DNA from: a bacterium
Lineage (GTDB): Bacteria > Zixibacteria > MSB-5A5 > GN15 > FEB-12
Assembly: GCA_030668045.1 (NCBI GenBank)
Contig: DAOUUR010000055.1
Coordinates: 1 to 9,589 of the forward strand
Length of the DNA stretch: 9,589 nt
Direction: 5' to 3'
In this document: positions 5,265 through 9,589 of the stretch, piece by piece
Layout of the letters: each line of letters starts with the position of its first letter
Position numbering within the stretch: the first letter of the stretch is position 1
Translations under genes and position numbers: made by a program
The notes under the pieces: generated by a model
What the model was told of the DNA's origin: nothing
What the model saw: the letters and a program-made list of their open reading frames with translations, nothing else
Database searches by the model: none

Positions 5265-7424
5265 ATGAAGCGCGGCTCGGCTTACCACATACGGCAATAT
5301 CTGCAGTTGCGAAAAGATGATCGCACCGGCGTTGTCATCGAACAGATCGACCGGTGTGCTGATCTCTGTGCAGAGTTGCTAAGCGCAGATTGCCTGGCTG
5401 TTTTTTACCAGCGCGAAGCCAGTGACGGACTTGTGCCGGTGGCGGTTTGTTGCCGTGAGGAAAATGGCCCGACCGAATTTGGTTTACTGGAATACCACTG
5501 GCAAAATAGTGCGAACGACCGAATTGATGAGCTTGCAACAACTCCGTCAATGGTAGAAAAGATCAACGGAGCCTGCTCCGATGAAGCCTGCTCCGATGAA
5601 GCTCGCTCCGATGAATCCAAATTTGCAGCCGCCAACAAGTATGACCATGTCTATCGCTTCTTGGATGATTCGGTCGAGGGAATTCGGATGGTGGTGATCG
5701 CGTTCTGGTCCGGATATCCAGCCTCAATAGCAGAGAAGACACCGAACAGTCTGGCCAGGGTTGTAAACGTGATGGCCGGAGTTATCTCTGTGGCCGAGAT
5801 GCTGCGCGATTCGGAACGATATTTCCTGCGCCTGCCGGAACTGGCGGCACTTTTTGATATTCCCCTTGCTGCGACGAAATTTCGGGATATTCAGGCGCAT
5901 ATCGCTGACCAAGTGGTAAACGTCCTGCCAGTCGAGGGAGCTTGTCTTCTCGAACGAAAGAGGAGCACCGGACGATTTTTCTTTGGAGCCACAGCCGGCA
6001 GAAACGGCGAGCCAAAACCGCCGCCGGGAATTCTCACTCTGTTTGACATCGCGACTGTTTCGGAGGTATCCGATCTTCTCGGAAGTGACCGGGTCGTTGA
6101 TCTCAGTCGACCTCTCAGATGTCGTGACAGATCGGTGGTCGCAGTCAGCGTTTCACCCGCCGAGAGACAGCAGATAATTCTGGTCATCTGGGCAGAGGGG
6201 GCCGAGAGTCTGGCCGATCTTGATCGCGAGCTGCTGACGATATTTGGGTGTTTCGCTCGCGCCGTTATCGCCAACGCCATTCTCATCAGGGACATCAGGA
6301 AGGCTAACCGCTTGCTGAGGCGATCATCGGCACGACTGGCCAATTTTGAGACGATGGCAGCGCTGGCCGATATGACTACCGGGGTTGCCGATGAATTGAA
6401 CAATGCTATCGGTGGTGTGATTGGACGTATCCAGTTGCTTCGAGAAAAACTGAGCGACAAAGACCACCAGCGCGACCTGGCCCTGATCGAAGAGTTGATC
6501 ACCCCCACCACTGATACGGTCAAGCGTATTCAGCAATTCGTCTCAGCGACCCAATCGAAAGATTTTGAGGCAACGGATCTCGTCCGCGTGGTCGGCGAGG
6601 TAGTAGCCGATACCGACTGTCAGTGGAGCGAGATGGCTGATACTCGTGGGGTCGAGGTTGTTATCTCCGGTTGTTGTGGGGAAGCGGTTGTTTCCGGATT
6701 CGAGCCTGATCTCAGGTTGCTTTTGGATAAGCTGCTTGATAATGCTGTCGAACATTCTCCCGAGAATGGTACAGTTGAAGTTGCTCTGGTCAGCAATGAA
6801 AAAGGTTACCAGCTATCAGTCAGCGATCAGGGTTCAGGCGTGCCATCGATTGATCGCGACCGCATTTTCTATCCGTTCTTTACGACTAAACAGCAGCGCG
6901 GGGCTGGAATGAGTCTGGCTATCGTCCACGGAGTTGTCGTTCGTCACGGTGGGGTCGTAATGGTCTCAGACAACGAGGCCCACGGCGCGATTTTCACAAT
7001 CGCTTTTCCTCATCAAGTCAATGTTGAAGATATGTCTGAGATCACCGGCATGATTCGAATCCCGGCAAAACTGAGGGTGTTGGTTGTCGATGATGACGAG
7101 CAAATCCGGAAAGTCCTCTCAGATATGATCCAGATGGACGGTCACGAGACAACGATGTGTTGCGATGCCTATGCAGCGTTGGAAGAAGTTGCCAACGGCG
7201 AATATGATCTGCTCATAACTGATCTGGGGATGCCGGGGATGTCTGGTCTTGATTTGGCCGGAGTTGTCCACGAGAGATTACCGGACTTGCCGGTTGCTAT
7301 GATCACCGGCTGGGGCACTCAGTTGAACGAGAAAGAGGTCAAGACCAAAGGCATAAAACGTATCCTGGCCAAGCCTTTTCACCTCAAAGATATCAAAGCT
7401 CTGGTCGCCGACCTGGTGCGCTGA
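5265..7424 (+). CDS. GAF-GAF hybrid histidine kinase-like protein with receiver domain; phosphoacceptor His replaced by Asp
   Basis: Soluble 719-aa signalling protein with no membrane segment. Residues about 23-181 and 200-342 are divergent GAF-like regions. The DHp helix (about 360-430) reads ALADMTTGVADELNNAIGGV, where family members have G-V-A-H; the phosphoacceptor His is D376 (GAT at 6390-6392). The ATPase domain (about 478-582) keeps its N-box (LLDNAVEHSP, N493), G1 box (DQGSGVP) and F-box (FYPFFTTK), with an altered G2 box (GAGMSLA). The receiver (603-719) is intact: D609/D610, phosphoacceptor D653 in ITDLGMPGMSG, T681 and K703. It should therefore bind ATP and be phosphorylatable on the receiver, but not autophosphorylate in the usual way. 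A 15-bp tandem repeat (5571-5615) lies in the first GAF region. ATG 5265 is the first ATG in the open frame; GAGGG (5246-5250) is a rather distant ribosome site. Probably co-transcribed with the GAF gene 44 nt upstream. Confidence 0.9.
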   Translation: MKRGSAYHIRQYLQLRKDDRTGVVIEQIDRCADLCAELLSADCLAVFYQREASDGLVPVAVCCREENGPTEFGLLEYHWQNSANDRIDELATTPSMVEKINGACSDEACSDEARSDESKFAAANKYDHVYRFLDDSVEGIRMVVIAFWSGYPASIAEKTPNSLARVVNVMAGVISVAEMLRDSERYFLRLPELAALFDIPLAATKFRDIQAHIADQVVNVLPVEGACLLERKRSTGRFFFGATAGRNGEPKPPPGILTLFDIATVSEVSDLLGSDRVVDLSRPLRCRDRSVVAVSVSPAERQQIILVIWAEGAESLADLDRELLTIFGCFARAVIANAILIRDIRKANRLLRRSSARLANFETMAALADMTTGVADELNNAIGGVIGRIQLLREKLSDKDHQRDLALIEELITPTTDTVKRIQQFVSATQSKDFEATDLVRVVGEVVADTDCQWSEMADTRGVEVVISGCCGEAVVSGFEPDLRLLLDKLLDNAVEHSPENGTVEVALVSNEKGYQLSVSDQGSGVPSIDRDRIFYPFFTTKQQRGAGMSLAIVHGVVVRHGGVVMVSDNEAHGAIFTIAFPHQVNVEDMSEITGMIRIPAKLRVLVVDDDEQIRKVLSDMIQMDGHETTMCCDAYAALEEVANGEYDLLITDLGMPGMSGLDLAGVVHERLPDLPVAMITGWGTQLNEKEVKTKGIKRILAKPFHLKDIKALVADLVR
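5571..5615 (+). repeat. Three tandem 15-bp repeats inside the pseudokinase gene
   Basis: The unit GCCTGCTCCGATGAA occurs exactly at 5571-5585 and 5586-5600, and with two changes (GCTCGCTCCGATGAA) at 5601-5615. It keeps frame and encodes A-C-S-D-E, A-C-S-D-E, A-R-S-D-E (residues 103-117), a polar insertion in the first GAF-like region. The near-identity suggests recent slippage; copy number may vary between strains. Confidence 0.9.
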
Positions 7425-7475
7425 AAAACCACTACTACCCACTCTGCCATATTCCAATTTAGTTGCAAATAGATG

Positions 7476-7503
7476 TTGCCTTTTCTGGCTGGTTCTGTAA
7501 ATT
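7476..7503 (+). promoter_or_regulatory. Candidate promoter of the riboflavin operon leader
   Basis: TTGCCT (7476-7481, four of six) and TAAATT (7498-7503, four of six) are 16 bp apart and would start transcription about 15-20 bp before the riboswitch aptamer, as expected. TTGGGT (7502-7507) is a competing -35. The 102 bp between the pseudokinase stop and the aptamer otherwise show nothing, including no clear terminator for the upstream gene. Confidence 0.3.
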
Positions 7504-7526
7504 GGGTCAAGAAGATTGTTAAACGT

Positions 7527-7646
7527 AAATCTTCGGGGCGAGGTGAAATTCCTCGACCGGCGGTGAAAGCCCGCGACCCGGGATACTCCCGGCTGATCCT
7601 GTGAAATTCAGGTGCCGACGGTAATAGTCCGGATGGTAGAAGGTTT
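7527..7646 (+). promoter_or_regulatory. FMN riboswitch aptamer (RFN element)
   Basis: A complete FMN-sensing aptamer in the leader of the riboflavin operon; binding of FMN switches the operon off. P1 pairs AAATCTTC (7527-7534) with GAAGGTTT (7639-7646). Inside are the conserved blocks GGGGCGAGGTGAAATTCCTC (P2 arms 7539-7543/7551-7555), ACCGGCGG...GCCCGCGA (7556-7576, P3 arms 7560-7563/7571-7574), a short variable helix CCGGG/CCCGG (7578-7582/7588-7592), GATCCTGTGAAATTCAGG (arms 7598-7601/7609-7612), and the 3' block GCCGACGG...AGTCCGGATGG. Length (120 nt), order and the double TGAAATT motif match the RFN consensus, and ribD is directly downstream. The variable arm is short. Confidence 0.97.
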
Positions 7647-7650
7647 CATA

Positions 7651-7677
7651 GTGGTGTATCCGTTTGGATACAACCAC
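7651..7677 (+). other. Hairpin in the riboswitch expression platform
   Basis: GTGGTGTATCC (7651-7661), loop GTTT, and GGATACAACCAC (7666-7677) form an 11-bp stem with one bulged A, placed between aptamer and terminator. It has no T-run, so it is not a terminator. It may act as a spacer that brings the aptamer close to the terminator arm. Confidence 0.6.
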
Positions 7678-7690
7678 ACCTGCCACACAG

Positions 7691-7716
7691 CCCCGAGCAG
7701 ATTACGGGGTTTTTTT
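7691..7716 (+). terminator. Riboswitch-controlled rho-independent terminator
   Basis: CCCCG (7691-7695) and CGGGG (7705-7709) form a GC-rich stem around a 9-nt loop, followed by seven T (7710-7716). It stands 44 nt after the FMN aptamer and would end transcription when FMN is bound. The U-tract ends one base before the ribD ATG at 7718. The only Shine-Dalgarno-like sequence, GGGG (7706-7709), lies in the 3' arm of the stem, so the hairpin could block translation as well. Confidence 0.8.
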
Positions 7717-7717
7717 G

Positions 7718-8824
7718 ATGGCCACTGCGGCCGACATTGATCATCTCAACGACGCCATCAGCCTGGCGCTGAAAGGCCGAGGCGCGGTCTCGCCCAATCC
7801 GATGGTCGGAGCTATTCTCGTCAAGGGACGCGGAGTCGTTGGTCGTGGTTTTCATGCTGGTCCCGGAAGACCGCATGCCGAGACGCTTGCGATTCGGAAA
7901 GCCGGTGCCACTGCCCGAGGTTCAACCCTCTATGTAAATCTGGAACCTTGCTCTCACACCGGTCGAACCGGACCCTGCACCACTGCGATTATTAACGCCG
8001 GAATCAAGCGAGTTGTAGCATCGGTTCAAGATCCCAATCCGACAGTGAACGGGCGCGGTTTCAGAACTCTTCGCAAAGCCGGAATCAAAGTTGAAGTCGG
8101 TTCAATGCGCCGCGAAGCAATCATGCTCAACGATGCATATTTTGGTTACTATCATAACAGTCGACCGTTCATTGTTGTCAAGACAGCTCAGACGCTCGAT
8201 GGCCGTATCGCCACCGCTACCGGAGATTCGCGTTGGATATCATCGGAGTCTTCACGCCAGTATGCCCATCAGTTGCGAGCCGATGCTGACGGTGTCATAG
8301 TCGGAATGGGAACAGTCCGGACTGATAACCCCGCTTTGACGGTTCGACATGTTCGCGGAGAAAATCCGTATCGGATAGTCCTCTCAGGATCGCTGAGGTT
8401 TCCATCGAAGTGTGCGTTGCTTGATAATAACGACGATTTTCGGACTATCGTTGCTGGACCAGAGAAAGAGATCGAACGATTTGGTCGTACTCGAAAGGCA
8501 AAGGGCATTATCCTATGGAAAGTTCGGCGCGATCGGCGCGGATTTCTTGATCTGCAGGATTTTCTTAAGAGGGCCGACGATTTTGGGCTTCGATCCCTAT
8601 TGGTAGAAGGGGGAAGTCGGATAGTGACATCATTTATGAAAGCCAAACTTGTGGACAAGTATGTAGCGATTGTTGCCCCGCTTCTCCTCGGTAAGGGTGT
8701 CGAGGCGGTAGGCGACCTCAACATTAAGCAGATTGCTGGAGCGATAAGACTTGAGAACGTTTCCTTTGGTTCCGACGGTCCCGACTGTCATGTCGTTGGA
8801 TACCCTCGCTGGGAGGAGAACTGA
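7718..8824 (+). CDS. ribD: Bifunctional riboflavin biosynthesis deaminase/reductase RibD
   Basis: RibD deaminates 2,5-diamino-6-ribosylamino-pyrimidinone 5'-phosphate and then reduces the ribosyl side chain with NADPH, in the cytoplasm. With ATG 7718 the protein is 368 aa, almost the E. coli length of 367; in-frame codons further upstream fall inside the riboswitch. The deaminase domain (about 1-145) has the zinc site H53-A-E55 and P-C78-S-H-T-G-R-T-G-P-C87, preceded by SPNPMVGAILV. The reductase domain (about 150-362) begins with FIVVKTAQTLDGRIATATGD and contains WISS, VGMGTVRTDNPALTVR and LLVEGGS. All expected motifs are present. It is the first gene of the operon and is controlled by the FMN riboswitch. 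Its stop TGA overlaps the ATG of ribE by one base. The ribosome site is weak (GGGG at 7706-7709, within the terminator stem). Confidence 0.97.
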   Translation: MATAADIDHLNDAISLALKGRGAVSPNPMVGAILVKGRGVVGRGFHAGPGRPHAETLAIRKAGATARGSTLYVNLEPCSHTGRTGPCTTAIINAGIKRVVASVQDPNPTVNGRGFRTLRKAGIKVEVGSMRREAIMLNDAYFGYYHNSRPFIVVKTAQTLDGRIATATGDSRWISSESSRQYAHQLRADADGVIVGMGTVRTDNPALTVRHVRGENPYRIVLSGSLRFPSKCALLDNNDDFRTIVAGPEKEIERFGRTRKAKGIILWKVRRDRRGFLDLQDFLKRADDFGLRSLLVEGGSRIVTSFMKAKLVDKYVAIVAPLLLGKGVEAVGDLNIKQIAGAIRLENVSFGSDGPDCHVVGYPRWEEN

Positions 8825-9459
8825 TGTTTACGGGCTTGGTTGAAACTGTTGGCAGCATTCGTCAAATAGGTACGCGTGGGAATTATACGCTTCTTACGGT
8901 AGCATCGAATCTCGACATCAAGGATATGAAGATCGGTGAATCGATTGCCTGTGATGGTGCCTGCCTGACAGTGGTATCGTTTGGCGATGGCTGCTTTCGT
9001 GTCGAAGCATCGCAGGAGACAATCGGTAGAACGATCCTGCGTAATTATCGTCTCGGCAGTTCGATCAATCTGGAACGTGCTATGCAACTGGGTGATCGTC
9101 TGGGCGGACATATGGTCAGTGGCCATGTTGACGACATAGGCAGGATTGATCACGTTCTTCAGGTAGGGGACTCGGTTGTCGTGTCGGTAACTTACGATCA
9201 GAAGTACGACCACCTTGTCATTGAGAAAGGATCGGTGGCAATCAACGGTCTCTCTCTGACGGTCAACGAAGTCAGGTCTGGGGGGCTGAGTGTGAACCTG
9301 ATACCGCATACGACCGCTGCCACCACTGCCGGGTTGTGGAAATCTGGACAGGAAGTCAATCTGGAATTTGATCTTGTAGGAAAATATATTTTTCGTCTAA
9401 GGCAAACCGGCCGGACGAGTGATCTAACGATAAACAAACTAAAAGAGTGTGGATGGTAA
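8824..9459 (+). CDS. ribE: Riboflavin synthase alpha chain
   Basis: This enzyme dismutates two molecules of 6,7-dimethyl-8-ribityllumazine into riboflavin and 5-amino-6-ribitylaminouracil; it acts as a homotrimer. The 211-aa length is normal. The two homologous lumazine-binding barrels are visible: the first starts [10 protein letters not shown] and contains [10 protein letters not shown]; the second follows [11 protein letters not shown] (about 97-107) and contains [24 protein letters not shown] and the closing E-F-D-L-V-G-K-Y. The first barrel has C-D-G-A where V-N-G-V is common, a mild change. The start overlaps the ribD stop (TGATG) and a strong GGAGGAG (8812-8818) lies just upstream, so translation is coupled. 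The next gene starts one base after its stop. The gene is called ribE in Bacillus nomenclature and ribC or ribE elsewhere. Confidence 0.97.
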   Translation: MFTGLVETVGSIRQIGTRGNYTLLTVASNLDIKDMKIGESIACDGACLTVVSFGDGCFRVEASQETIGRTILRNYRLGSSINLERAMQLGDRLGGHMVSGHVDDIGRIDHVLQVGDSVVVSVTYDQKYDHLVIEKGSVAINGLSLTVNEVRSGGLSVNLIPHTTAATTAGLWKSGQEVNLEFDLVGKYIFRLRQTGRTSDLTINKLKECGW

Positions 9460-9460
9460 T

Positions 9461-9589
9461 ATGAACGAAAAATATCAGTTCGACAGCATACCCGATGCGA
9501 TTGATGATATCAAAGCGGGGAAATTTATTGTTGTTGTTGATGACGAAGATCGCGAAAACGAGGGCGACCTGATCATGGCCGCTGAGAAA
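9461..9589 (+). CDS. ribB: 3,4-dihydroxy-2-butanone 4-phosphate synthase (RibB, or RibB part of RibBA), 3' end missing
   Basis: Only the first 43 codons are in the window. They contain the family signature [11 protein letters not shown] with M-A-A-E following (residues 27-42), where the acidic residues bind the Mg2+ needed to convert ribulose 5-phosphate to 3,4-dihydroxy-2-butanone 4-phosphate. The start ATG follows the ribE stop by a single base, so it is translated from the same message; the ribosome site is weak (GGATGG, 9451-9456). In operons of this order the gene is often a fused RibBA with GTP cyclohydrolase II at the C-terminus, but that part lies beyond the window. Confidence 0.93.
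   Translation, partial: MNEKYQFDSIPDAIDDIKAGKFIVVVDDEDRENEGDLIMAAEK

Noticed and set aside
5891..6523. Long open frame (210 codons) on the minus strand inside the pseudokinase gene
   Set aside because: It is antisense to well-conserved GAF and DHp coding sequence, is rich in Ser and Arg as expected of a shadow frame, and has no recognisable domain.
7664..7717. Longer RibD starting at TTG 7664
   Set aside because: This lies in the riboswitch hairpin and terminator, and the 368-aa product from ATG 7718 already matches the family length.

Overview
The window is gene-dense bacterial chromosome of roughly even base composition, with AUG starts, clear purine-rich Shine-Dalgarno sites and housekeeping genes mixed with signalling genes. 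A lipoprotein with a lipobox, a short RNase HIII, an EF-P with arginine at the loop tip, and several GAF or PAS sensor kinases suggest a Gram-negative, probably environmental lineage. An FCB-type or deltaproteobacterial-like candidate phylum would fit, but there is no rRNA or other taxonomic marker, so this is only a guess. No mobile element, CRISPR array, tRNA or rRNA was seen.

Layout. (1) Positions 1-923 hold the 3' part of an NtrB-like PAS histidine kinase with an intact phosphoacceptor histidine. (2) Positions 968-2185 hold efp (elongation factor P) and rnhC (RNase HIII), 3 nt apart and probably co-transcribed. (3) A convergent gene on the minus strand, 2246-3004, encodes a secreted lipoprotein of unknown function with its own rho-independent terminator at 2184-2213. 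(4) A 323-bp divergent intergenic region (3005-3327) carries overlapping palindromes and a candidate promoter. (5) Positions 3328-7424 hold a two-gene signalling module. The first gene encodes a membrane protein with about three GAF domains and no output domain. The second encodes a soluble protein with two GAF-like regions, a DHp/HATPase core and a receiver domain. In that DHp the phosphoacceptor histidine is replaced by aspartate (D376), so it looks like a pseudokinase. (6) Positions 7527-7716 are an FMN riboswitch with a terminator whose U-tract ends one base before the ribD start codon. It leads the riboflavin operon ribD-ribE-ribB(A), and the last gene is cut by the window edge.

The riboflavin genes form a tightly coupled operon: ribD and ribE overlap by 1 nt, and ribE and ribB are 1 nt apart. 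It converts GTP-derived pyrimidine and ribulose-5-phosphate to riboflavin, under feedback by FMN. The most unusual part is the GAF/pseudokinase module, in which about five sensory domains are spread over two proteins and neither has a normal kinase active centre. The receiver domain keeps its phosphorylation residues and would have to be phosphorylated from elsewhere.
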